This document shows, piece by piece, positions 12,201-44,608 of a stretch of DNA of 64,000 bases (position 1 is its first letter; each line of letters begins with the position of its first letter). The position numbers were made by a program, and so were the translations under genes. Under the pieces are notes generated by a model. It saw only the letters and a list, made by a program, of their open reading frames with translations, did not search any database and was not told where the DNA came from. This DNA comes from Haemonchus contortus (lineage: Eukaryota; Nematoda; Chromadorea; Rhabditida; Trichostrongylidae): contig LS997564.1 of NCBI GenBank assembly GCA_000469685.2, forward strand, positions 25,788,459 through 25,852,458, given 5' to 3'.

Positions 12201-15200
12201 GGTAGAAACTCAGGCTGATCCGGAATCTAGAATTGAGCCCCCTGGAGTCTGTTAATTAGTACCAGACACTGTCTGGGAGGTAGAAAGCATTGTTCAATCA
12301 CCCACCCAACGCTAGCCGTTGTATAGGATACATACTCGTTCAAAATCCACTATGGAAATTTAAATGGAAGCCGAATGCGGGGCTCATCGCAGAAACGGGG
12401 TCGACCTACAGGAAGACAGCATACCCGTTAATCCTTCACCGCTTTTTTAATGGGCCGACAAACTTATTTCCTTCTGCTGCGTGGGAGAATGGACTCAGAA
12501 GCTGAGGAACTGTTTCGTAATACTCATCTGTCTGTGAAAATGGTCCGCGGCCAGCACAAGGTTAGAATCTGGCAGTTCTTTGGGAAGGTCGTGTTACCCA
12601 AGTCTCACGAGCATTACTCCCCGAAAGGCGAAATTCAAGTAAAAAATGGTAAGTGCGTCAGACTATGCATACCATTAGACGATACGTTGAGAACAGCCGT
12701 TTTTTCCAATGATGAGTTCATAGGCATCTTAAAAAGGTATGTCGGATGAAGAAGGGACAGTTGAATCTGAAAAACGTACAGGGTGAAAGCTTGCATCCGC
12801 AAATACGCTTGTAGTATCGGATGGAAACGATCCGGATGCTTCTGTTCCAGTACACTGTTTTAGGCGACGTTCAAGCGGCAAGTCTACGTCCATCGTTACC
12901 CATCTTCTAAACGAAAAAGAAAAAAATTAAAATATGATGCGATGCTGATGTAGAGAAATTCTTCAGATGCGACTTCTTGCCTCGCGATTGACGCCCTTAT
13001 CTTAATGAACTATTTACCTCTCCTGATAGTTTTTAAGAGCGGTAATGGAAGAAAATATTACTGCAAACTCACGAATTTATTAATTGTTCCGATGGCTCCG
13101 GTGTTGGTCCATCTTCACAAAAGAATTCCTCAATGTCAGGGACCTGACTTGCGATGAGCATTAGGAAGAGGGAACAATGGACCGAATCTCTTCGTTCTTC
13201 AATGTAACCCACCTCTTTATCTTCCTCATATTTTCTTTTCAAAGAATCCTTTAGTTGCGTCATTAGCACTTCCTCCTTAGCAACCGTATCAGCTTCATCG
13301 TCATAACTTTCGTCCAGACCTGCTTCTTTTGGTTCGACAGCTGGAGCCTCAATATCCATTGATTCCTCCAACTGCGTTACTTCGCCGGTCCACACCATTG
13401 TTGAATCCAGATTTTGCTCACGGTTGTTGAAAGAGTCATTATCAAGGATCGTGTCTAAAAGCAGTTCTCCGATACGAGGAGTATTTCAGCTGGGAAAGAT
13501 TCTGTCAGGTAACAAAGTGAGCATACTATTCAAAGGCTGCGTAGGAATCGCTTCGCCTTTTTCTTCGATCATCTCCTTGGCGATTGACTCAAGTCGCTCC
13601 AGTAAATCACGCTCTGATTGAATTTTCCAGTAAGGTCGAGGTGTGTCTGAAATAGTGCTCTGAATTCGGCAATTTCAGAAATTAAAGGCACGGTCCACGA
13701 TAACTTTGTGGTTCCGCTTTTCATTCGAAAAGCGAAAGTACAGGTTGGGAATAGTTTATCGGTAGTTGAGAAGCGAGAGAAGAAGCCGATTTCGAAAAAA
13801 ATTGGCTCTTTAAAAGTAGGGAAAATAGAGGTTGGACGAGATTACCATGATGGAAATAACATGGAAGGGGTACTCGGACGAGATTTCAGTTGTCGCAATT
13901 GCGCAAAGAGCTGACTACGTCAAGCCAGAACTATACAGAACTGTCTTTCACTGTCGCTTCGGATCATGACAAGTTGTTTGAACTTCCTGCATGGGTTCGC
14001 TTGTGATCTTTGCAGCCTCTAGAATGCCGGTGAAACTCGTCCTAGGATACACCCAGTACTATCTTTGAGCATTTATAACGCCCTAACTAGGCCGTTTTCC
14101 AATATAAAAGGGTCAGATATATTATAAGAGGGGACCTCGAATTCATTCTATGGGGGAATCTCAGAAACCATCCTTATCGGTTTGTGCCTCTTGATAAAGT
14201 GAGAAACTGTAGCGGTCTCTTTTGAATTCTATGTAGATCATTCAAGTCATTCTGCATCTACACTATGATTTAAGTGCGATGGTAGGCCAACTCAGAAAAA
14301 TCATTAAGCACCCACGAAAGGGCAAGTACTTCGACTGATAACATCTGGCGGTGGGCGAACTAAAATTGCAAGAAGATCAACGTTTGAAACAAGCTCGAAT
14401 GTGATAGCACAAACACTGAAAACATCCCCTCTCCCCTCTTTAGAGTTATCGCCTTAGCAGCCATTCTAAAAGTGTTGAAGAAGCCCTGTCAGATAGACGG
14501 TGATCGCAACATGGAGTTTCCCACCCCCATGAGGGCGTCTGTTTCTGAATACATGGTGAGGTCTAGAGTCTTTTCATGAACATGTTCCATGTGTATCGTG
14601 ATTATTGCTGAAAACATTCTACATTTACGTACAATTATTAAAGACGTCCTCGAGTTTGCGTCCTTGAGCATTACATCGTGCAGCTTCTTCACGCCAAATA
14701 TATTCCAGACCAGGATTGGATGAATGGACTGAATTAGGTCATAAAGTTCAGAAGAGTGAAGGTGAGATATTTGGCTATATACCATTGAACGAGTGCAATT
14801 CTTTATTCATGATGTCCGTGACAAAAGCGTCGCATTCCACGGCACATGACGTGATCGGCATCAGAGGTGAAAGCATAGACGGTCTGAAATTGGGACCTTT
14901 GTCCTACTGGATGCAAATTCTTCCTCAGTTATCAAGCTGCAAACTGCCTAAAGCAACGGTGGGTCATTGTGGGCCACAGATTCCATTCATTACTAAACTT
15001 GTTCACAAATGTTTATGTTTCTTGGGTCAACGCAGCAACTTAAAGAATTGCGTCACCACAAGATCGACTCATCAGATCAACAATTGGGAAGAAACTCCGA
15101 TTACTAATTAGCCAATGGGTGACAGAAAGCCTGGAAAGGGCATGACGAGAGCTCAAATTCCACTAAGCCATCGTCATTAGGAGATGGATGTGGTATACGA

Positions 15201-17634
15201 GTTCTGAGCTCGTATACCACATTCGACATTCCAGATGGGTGTGGTACTAACGAACCGAGCCCGGGAGTCGGAAGGTTCGATCGGCTCAGCTGATAAAAAT
15301 TAGATTGAAAAAGCAAAGAAGGAACAGCTAGAAACAAAGAGGAAGAAGAAAAAAGGAAGCGAGTAGGCCGCCTGAAGGGACATCCAAGGAACAGACTTGG
15401 ACCTTTCCCGCCTGTGAAGAAAAGCTGCTCAGTCCCCAATATAAATGATATGAAGAGAGCTCCTGACACTTTTTAGAGATGATTAATTTAAAAAAAAAAC
15501 ATAAAAAGTAACACCTACGAATTGAGCACGTCACCAACGACCACTCCTTCGATGATAGTTTCTGAAAGAAAGAACTCATAATATAGCCACAGTTATACCC
15601 AAAGTTATGCATTTATGAATCTTACTCAACATCAAAAGTTTTACCCGAGCATAAATATACCACTATGAACCTCAAAATGTATCCCTCAGTTAGTTTTCCT
15701 AACCATATATTGCTTTTACTCTTCGGTTAAGGTTTCGGTTGAGTACGTTTATTTCTTGAGTCTCCCATCAAGTGGCTGTTGTGCCTTTGATTTGACTCAC
15801 CTTGAGAATCACTGTTCGGTGAGATTCGATATTGAACGCGTCTGAGAGAGATTTCGTCCATCCCAAATATGGAATTGTCAATGAAAAACTGGAAATGAGC
15901 ATAAAAGTTCGAGAATGCATCTTCAGTTGAAAAACAACCATCAAAGATTTCAGGGATCATACTCAAAATTCTTGAAGCTTCTTTTTTCATGAACTCACAA
16001 GAAATTACCAACCTGCAGTATGAAGGGAGTGTGCGCTTCAAAAGGCTGCATAATGGGGAACTCGTCCACTTCCCTAGCTAACGAACTCAGCAATCTAGGA
16101 AAAAAAATCTACAACTAATAGGATTTCTAACAGATTTGCAGACCTTGCATCCTAAAAACTTTGAAAAAAATGCCTGGTTTTTAGCGAATTCGAGATTCCA
16201 CCAATATACTCCAACGCTACTCAACCCAAGGTGATATGGTTATCCTATCTTCATGGGCTAAGCTTGGAAAACGCACAACTCAGTAATGCCAAGCTTAAAC
16301 GAGATCTGCCCTATTCACCCCACTTCACATTTGATCGAGAAAGAAAGGAATCTGATCTTACTTTGCACGGTGCATTGGATTGTAAAAATAAATCTTCGCG
16401 AATGGTTCATCTTCTTCGTGGTAGCCATAGATGGACCTGTAGAAAGTGTCTTTATGTGCCATAAAAGTTGCTATATGAAAGGTTCTAAGGTTGAAATGTA
16501 TATGAAATAGAAACAGAGCAACACAGTGTTCTTTCAAAATTAAAGTCCAAAGCTACAAAATTTTTGATGGGAAAAAATACTACATGACAACAAGGAGTAC
16601 CAAGCGTTACCTGTTTCTTACCGTAGTCATCACTTTTTTGATTGAAAAATTCAACTTGTTCTACTACAGTATTTCAAGTTCCTTCGAGTGAGTCATGGCC
16701 AAAGAAATTTATTAATATGACTACCAGAACGTTTCCCTGTAGAGAACCCTAAGGACTCTGCGTGATGGCAACCTCCATACTTTCAGGAAGTCCTTGAAAC
16801 AACGTACGTTCTCATATGCACCCTCGTTTTTCAACAATAGCTGTAAATTCCACATAAAAACCACACTTGAAATTGTTCAAAAGAAATGACTTTGTGGGAT
16901 TTCCGAACGTAATCTACTCCTTTGATAAAAGGCTCATCTTTCCAGATCCGCCAGCACTCTATGTAGTGCTACTCTGCAATGCAGAAATATTTGCGTATGG
17001 GTGATCCTCGAGTTAGCGTATAATAATTATTGTTATTTAATAATAACACTGTTCACTTTGATAATATCGTTGGATTATTATGGATATTACTGTTTACTAA
17101 TAACGTGTTGTTTCAGTATTTTTTTTTGAGATGAGGCGCCTCAACTGCTTTAGGAAGACATCAAATCACTCAAATAACTGACTTTCTCATTACTGGTTCA
17201 ATCTTGAACACATAGCTATTGAGGTTCTGCCTCCTATCAGATTTCTGCTCCCTCGGTGCCATTTCGCGTTGAATAAGACGGTTAATTTTGTCCTCCATAA
17301 GTAAACCTAATGTTGGGTTGAAATCAGCTCCAATCCGTAGCAGGACGTACGGTAGCACTCCATGGATGTGAACACATGCCTTCTTACCTGAATCATGTAA
17401 TGGTGCGCTCTCTTTCCCAAAAAAGGAATCCGAATTAGTTACGACTTTGCCGAAAAACCATATAATGATGGAATCACTACGACTTTCACTGGTACCTTCT
17501 GGTGTTACTCCGAAAATGTGGAAGGTGGGTATTTGTAGCCTCAAATTCGGATATAGAAGACGATCAATTGCCGAAGGCATGGACATGCTGTATTCGCAAA
17601 GAACATTACAAAATTTGAATGCTGATTCTGCCAT
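3249..17634 (-). CDS. rev-3: DNA polymerase zeta catalytic subunit REV3 (multi-exon)
   Basis: REV3 extends mismatched or lesion-blocked primer ends during nuclear translesion synthesis. The start ATG at 17634 opens the N-terminal domain (IPTFHIFGVTPEG, KKACVHIHGVLPYV). Exons 17634-17496, 17387-17183, 16436-16362, 16073-16013 and 15888-15801 join in phase and give YGYHEEDEPFAKIYFYN, PFEAHTPFILQ and FFIDNSIFGMDEI. Acidic linker exons follow near 13.1-13.6 kb. The polymerase part runs leftward: SDPDILFGYDTVRLSWGYVL (11.0 kb), TAEMARVYGIQFHEV (9.4 kb), motif A DFQSLYPSMMIAYNY (8.95-8.86 kb), motif B NVTYGYTSANFSGRM (6.7 kb), motif C YGDTDSMFV (5.35 kb), ETKKRYAGWMY and GLETIRRDTC (4.95 kb), and GERLPYIV (3.85 kb). 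The exon 3447-3249 has paired cysteines (CSCC, CSRC, HCDMDQC) matching the C-terminal CysA/CysB region that in this family binds zinc and a 4Fe-4S cluster. All catalytic aspartates are present. The stop codon was not fixed. Confidence 0.93.
4427..4505 (-). mobile_element. SINE fragment (central part)
   Basis: The plus strand carries TGACTTGCGGTGGCCAGTCG and a CTCCCAGACGAG block, the reverse complement of the SINE core. It lies in the REV3 intron between the 3.9 kb and 4.9 kb exons. Confidence 0.6.
4683..4780 (-). mobile_element. SINE fragment (3' end with tail)
   Basis: It starts with repeated AAAGGATAAA units, the complement of the family's TTTATCC tail, then GGCGCTAATCAATCCC, a GGGTGCG block and CGACTTCCAT. 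These match the 3' third of the SINE; the rest is missing. It is a separate insertion from the fragment at 4427. Confidence 0.65.
6055..6122 (+). mobile_element. SINE fragment, strongly decayed
   Basis: GTCATCGTATGTATAGACTA followed by CCACCATGATTCTGATT resembles the region of the SINE that reads GTCATTGTATAGGCCACATA and ACTACGATTCTGAAT in intact copies. It lies directly left of the foldback element in a REV3 intron. Confidence 0.35.
6147..6406. mobile_element. 260-bp foldback MITE with long terminal inverted repeats
   Basis: The ends are inverted copies of GGCTGCTTTCATAGTCCG (6147 onward, and ending at 6406). The inversion continues imperfectly inward through GTGCCACGAGGCAGTGCTAG and a GGAGGAGGGCGGC block to a short AT-rich centre containing two inverted copies of a TTTTTGATCTTGT-like block. 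It is flanked by AAT on both sides (6144-6146 and 6407-6409). No coding capacity. It sits in the REV3 intron between the motif B and motif C exons. Confidence 0.85.
7240..7860. other. REV3 intron stretch without recognised coding sequence
   Basis: A plus-strand frame is open over 7240-7599 but has no recognisable domain, and the strand is opposite to the host gene, so I treat it as chance. The stretch also holds a perfect 10-bp inverted repeat (GCCTTCAGGG, 7693-7702, against 7711-7720) with an 8-nt loop. Confidence 0.5.
7869..8372. repeat. composite repeat: direct duplication around a 22-bp inverted repeat
   Basis: About 105 bp beginning CCGTTCCAGAC and running to CATGCAAGCA(A/G)TC is present at 7869-7975 and again, diverged, near 8260-8372. 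Between them, 7980-8001 and 8232-8253 are perfect 22-bp inverted repeats centred on a GCGCGC core, and the inversion continues weakly inward (TAGGTCA on both arms). It lies in a REV3 intron. The arrangement suggests a rearranged foldback element; no target duplication was identified. Confidence 0.75.
9918..10029 (+). mobile_element. SINE fragment (3' half)
   Basis: ATTGTATAGGCCGCATAC, ACTACTACGATCCTGA, GGGCGCATAG and TATTGATCAACGC follow the order of the SINE 3' half. The head is missing. It lies in the REV3 intron between the 10.3 kb and 9.6 kb exons. Confidence 0.65.
12225..12445 (+). mobile_element. SINE, degenerate 5'-truncated copy
   Basis: The order TAATTAGTACCAGACACTGT, CTGGGAGGTAGAAAGCA, GCTAGCCGTTGTATAGG, GGAAGCCGAATGCGGGG and GTTAATCCTT follows the family body. 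It lies in the REV3 interval between the acidic linker exons (13.1-13.6 kb) and the 11.9 kb exon. Confidence 0.55.
13640..15800. other. long REV3 interval between N-terminal and linker exons; no exon recognised
   Basis: I found no segment resembling REV3 here. Two opposite open frames (14716-15111 on plus, 14489-14785 on minus) overlap without a recognisable domain. A perfect 13-bp inverted repeat (TGTGGTATACGAG, 15189-15201, against 15209-15221) is the only clear structure. Poorly conserved REV3 linker exons could be hidden in it. Confidence 0.4.
17388..17495 (-). other. stop-free 108-nt first intron of REV3
   Basis: Splicing GVTPEG to KKACVHIHG removes exactly 108 nt (36 codons) bounded by GTACCAG and TGATTCAG. 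The intron has no stop in the reading frame, so its retention would insert 36 residues into the N-terminal domain without breaking the protein. Family comparison argues that it is normally spliced out. Confidence 0.7.
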
Positions 17635-19500
17635 CTTTGCAGAGACCTGAAAAGAATATCAGCCTGATCTCTGTTGATTTCCAAAAAAGTTTCAAACTGA
17701 CTCAGACTTGTAGAGTAACCAGAAGCACTAGTTTTTGGCAGTGCATGTGGTGCAAACAACGAAGGACGACTGTGCAGACATTTTCAATTTGGTGCGATTT
17801 GGTGGGTCATGTGAAAGTGCCAAGCATGCAGGAGCCTCACACAGGGCTGAAAATAAACATTCATTTGTGCATGAGAATAAGAAAAGTTGTGGGCAAAATT
17901 TAGTTGTGAACTCGATATACTATAAAAATATTAGAAGTGTTGGAAGATACAGAAGTGTATTATTTCCCTCAAGGGAAAATTACCTATGGGGCGCGACCTC
18001 ACATCATTGCTCATCTAGGTGAGTCATATCCAGACCTTCCAAAACAATCTGTTCTCACGCCAAGACGCTCGAGTGCGGGACTTAGTAAAGCAACCTGGAT
18101 GTCCAAGAAGCCTGTATCAACCACATGACAACCACCACCGAGTTCATAGTTCCTTGGAATGGCAGCACCGCCATCCAGGAAAAAACTACTTCCCTGTCCC
18201 GAAGCTGTCTACAATTGGCTTAGCGTCTTCCTTCGAACTGAGGAAGTTGGTTTTCTTCACGTTTGACCCGAGTCCGTTCTCTGCCAGCACGCCCTGCCAT
18301 TCCTACAGCTTGTTCTGAAAACCTTCCCAACTATCTGCTAGCAGAGCGATCGATGTTACCAGAGTAGCAGATGGTCTTCAATGGTACCATCATGTTCCTC
18401 TCGTGATGATAAGGGAGGAAAACTTTTTTTTTAGTAGAAAAAGTTTTGAGCGACGTGAGTTCATTGTGGATGTAGCAACTTCCTTCTAAGGAACGCCACT
18501 TTCATAAACTAGTCTATCATTTCAAATGAGGAAAGACAGAAAACTTGGTTGTCTCAGGAATTTCCATATTTCCGAAATGGTTCAAAATAGCTAAGTGGAA
18601 CAAGCCATTCATGACAAGTGTGGGATACTTTTAATAGCAGTACTGGTCGCAGGTGGTGTAATGGCAAGTGGCACGGATTGAATACTGGATCAATACTCGT
18701 CCAAGACAACTAGACCTTCATCCTCACGGGTCGGCCATTTGGCACCAGATTGGTGCAGGAGGATAAAGTTGGTCGCTTGTTTATCGGCTGGCGACCGCAA
18801 GTCACTTTACAGTCCACATATGGTAATCTCCAAGTCGTCGGTTCAAGGCTTCGGCGACTCAGATCAAGTTAAGCCTATGGCACCCTTGTCATACAGGTCA
18901 CGCAGTCCCAGTAGTCTTTTAGTCTAGAAGATTGTCTCAGGTTCTGCCCTTATCAGAGAATCTATCTCAAGTAATTTTTCGACTTGTAAGCCCTATAAAA
19001 TCAGAAATCTTAAAAAGGCTGGGGTAAACATATTCACTAGTCAAAAGTCACGTCAAAATCGAGAGGAATTAATCATCGTCTAGGCCACATACGCATTCTA
19101 GCTACCGCTACGAATCTGAATGGAAATCGAATGGTGGGATGCATCCCAAAACAGGATCGGTAACGCCGAGTACTTGATCCTTTACCCTTTTGTAGCACAC
19201 CTACAACCTTTGCTAGCTTGGGGCCCAACTTCCCAAATAAGAAACGTCACTTATTTTAGACAACTATAGGGGAAATCACAAGAAAAATGAGCACAAATGC
19301 GTCGTCTTTGATAAAACCACGGAAGCTCTTGAGACTAACACTGTGTTGCGTAAAATTAATGCAACTTGTGAAAAACGAAACAAATTGCAAGACAGTGAGA
19401 GACGTGCTTATAAACGGGTGTTCACAATTCAGAGAGGCTACGAAGAAAAGATAGAAAAGTCTAAAACTTTTTTCACAAAACTCCACATTTAGGTAGTACC
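17635..19500. other. intergenic region between REV3 start and POLQ end
   Basis: This 1.9 kb separates the REV3 start codon from the POLQ poly(A) signal; both genes are on the minus strand. It should contain the REV3 promoter. I see a split SINE (18651-18830 and 19079-19192) and AT-rich sequence, but no convincing ORF. Confidence 0.6.
18651..19192 (+). mobile_element. SINE, head and tail separated by about 250 bp
   Basis: 18651-18830 has the tRNA-like head (AGGTGGTGTAATGGCAAGTG) and the ACCAGATTGGTGCAGGAGG and GGCTGGCGACCGCAAGTCA blocks. The remaining 3' third (GGCCACATACGCATTC, ACGAATCTGAATGGAAATCG, TTTACCC tail) resumes at 19079. The intervening sequence is unrelated to the family, so the copy was interrupted by a later insertion or rearrangement. 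Confidence 0.6.
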
Positions 19501-19506
19501 TTTATT
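19501..19506 (-). terminator. poly(A) signal of POLQ
   Basis: TTTATT on plus reads AATAAA on minus, about 130 nt beyond the POLQ stop at 19637. Confidence 0.55.
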
Positions 19507-19636
19507 GCATAACACTTTCATCAATAAATAAGTAATAAATTAGAATAAATACTCGTATGGCAGTTATCAGGGCAAGAAATCGTAGTTTATGCACATGACC
19601 CGTAGAATGTCTGTTATTTTTAAGCTGAAAAAAACC

Positions 19637-42485
<22,849 letters not shown>

Positions 42486-44000
42486 CTAAATATACTACAG
42501 AACTGATAGTCCAAACGATACACTATCAGAAAGCATTATACTACATTGTTTATGACACAATAAGAAAAAATACACTATTAAATCGCAATAGCCATTCCGC
42601 GTCATTTCGAGAGCCGGAGGTATAGTGGCAAGTGGCCCACGATCACACACACATGGTCACGGGTTCGAATCCCGGACCTATATCCGCCCAAGCTAACCAT
42701 GAGCTTCATCCCTCCTGGATCGGCTAGTTGGTACTAGACTCGTCTGATCTGGAGGGTAAAAGCCTTAAACTGCACATCGACTGGCCATCACAGGTCATTG
42801 TATAGGGCACACATTCACATTCAGTACGCCACCACGACTCTGAGTGGATGTCAAATGCTGGGGCGCGCCTCCACAGGGATTGACCAACGCCCAAGGGCTT
42901 TATCATTTATCCATTCAGACCAGTCATTCCTGAATCTCAACCCATTCGTAAGATTGCGTCTCGCACATGAACACATACTTTTTAATTGTCGGCGTTTGGC
43001 AGTAGTTAGCGATCGCCAGTACAGAACACGACGTCGCTTTTCCCACGGCACTCTCATCTCTTCGCCTATTCGCCACAACAGCAACTCTTATCAAGCGCCA
43101 CCGCCACTCCTCGATACACCTCATTTTACTCCTTTGAATACGAAACTTGTTAATCCGTGTGTGCAGGAACCATCAAAAGTAGCAAAAGCTTGTATCACTC
43201 GAACGAAAAAAGCAGCTCAATATATCCACACAATCAATCCGCCATAACGAAAAGCAACCGAGTTTCACGCGCGAAGTAGCTTTACGTATGTTGCTGTAGC
43301 CTGTTGTAAAATGAAATGTACGCCCCTACCAGCTGAGCTCATTAAATGAAAAATATACATTTGGGTACTAAAACAGCAGGAATACATATCACACCCTCCC
43401 ACTCCTAACAGTGCCGGTTAAAAAAAAACTGGTTCAAATGAGTATGGGGCACTCTTTCCAGGACAATGTCTCAGACTGGCTCGGTAAACAGTTCTAGCTG
43501 ATTGAAAACTATCTGAAGTGCGAAAGCTGAAAGCTAGAGCATGGATCTGCAGAACGGTGCGAGTGTCTCTGATTACTTCGCGCTTCATTCCTTAGATTTT
43601 TTTCACACAATCAGAAATGAAAAATTGAGGAAAGGGGGTCTGATTAAGCTCGCTCTGCGATGCCATACCAGCTAGCCCACAGTTTTCAAGTTTTTTTTAG
43701 ATAAAAACCCCTACTTTTGTACTGGATTTTGGATGGTCACTGAGCGGTGAAGATTTAACAGCGAAAAAAACAAAGCTTTTTTTTGGACACTAGGCAAAGT
43801 TGAATGAAGAGACGAATTTTATCTCATAGCTCGACTTCAGCAAGGTGCAAGCCGTCGTACCAAAACTGCTCTCCGCATCACGAACCCGACGTTACAATTG
43901 AGCTCAGCATTTATCTTCACCCCAAGATAAAAGGCTAAAATGGATGCAGAAAGAAGTATTCTGATTCACGTGAACAATCCTAACCAGATTTCCTATTGCA
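42486..44000. other. interval upstream of the first recognised POLQ exon
   Basis: It should hold the N-terminal POLQ exon(s) and promoter, but I could not identify them. A full SINE occupies 42605-42915. Overlapping open frames at 42798-43247 (plus) and 42851-43084 (minus) lie mostly in or next to the SINE and have no recognisable domain. Confidence 0.5.
42605..42915 (+). mobile_element. SINE, full length with intact B box
   Basis: The head reads GGAGGTATAGTGGCAAGTGG and carries a canonical B box, GGTTCGAATCC. The body (TCGGCTAGTTGGTACTAGAC, GTCATTGTATAGGGCACAC, ACGACTCTGAGTGGATGTC, GGGATTGACCAACGCCC) and the tail (TTTATCATTTATCC) are in order. The tRNA-like head and no further tRNA fold make this a retroposon rather than a tRNA gene. 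Confidence 0.88.
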
Positions 44001-44067
44001 AAGTGTCTTTGTGAGACTGAGGCTTAGACCCCCTCCCAAAAAAAAACCACACTGGTAAACAGAGCGT

Positions 44068-44348
44068 TCAGCTCAAACACACAAACAGGAAGCCTAATTC
44101 CATGAAACACCATATTCGAGGACCTGTTCCAGGTATGGGTTTTGGAGCCTTCCCGACCACTAGGCTATTCTGCCACTTTCGAATCGCTTCGAAACAAAAG
44201 TGGGTGTAGCACGTCTGTGAAAGAAATTAAAGGAGAAAAAAGCTTACTAAAGTAGGACAATGTGTCGAGAACTAACCTTTTCGGAGTAAGCAGCTACAAT
44301 TTCAGGTGGTGTCCATGCAGGAAAAGATTTCCGCATGTCTGAATCCAT
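44068..44348 (-). CDS. small protein of unknown function, probable second cistron after the kinesin gene
   Basis: The ATG at 44348 follows directly behind a splice acceptor (AAATTCCAG). The first exon (44348-44277) reads DSDMRKSFPAWTPPEIVAAY and ends at GTTAGT. The next exon, after TTTCTTTCACAG, reads CYTHFCFEAIRKWQNSLVVG and GKAPKPIPGTGPRIWCF, then stops near 44068, giving roughly 74 residues unless a later splice exists. I do not recognise the family. It is on the same strand as the kinesin gene and starts about 260 bp beyond its stop, which fits a trans-spliced downstream operon gene. Confidence 0.5.
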
Positions 44349-44608
44349 CTGGAATTTGAAGGTAAACAAATGCAGACGTGAACCATTGAAGCAGCATTTT
44401 TTGCGTCAAGCGCATCTGTACAGAAGCATGTCACAGGAAAAAGTTGGATAGTGCTTTAATAGATAGCATACCGATACATTCAGTACATATACATATGACT
44501 CACATGAAGTATACAAGAACGAGTTATTCAAATAGCATTACAACTACTATAGGGAATACACATCAACGAATATTGTTATTTTTACAGCTAAACAAGAGTT
44601 ATCACGGT

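Noticed and set aside
14489..15111. Overlapping open frames considered as a retroelement fragment or extra REV3 exon
   Set aside because: I could not match any frame to reverse transcriptase, integrase, helicase or REV3 motifs.
17170..17634. Single uninterrupted 154-codon ORF as the REV3 first exon
   Set aside because: Family comparison requires splicing out 108 nt between FGVTPEG and KKACVHIHG; the ORF is continuous only because that intron lacks stops.
42605..42690. tRNA gene with intact B box
   Set aside because: It has A- and B-box-like promoters but is followed by the SINE body and tail, and the cloverleaf stems do not pair well; it is the head of a SINE.
42798..43247. 149-codon plus-strand open frame
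   Set aside because: Its first third is SINE sequence and the remainder has no recognisable domain; an opposite-strand frame of similar length overlaps it.
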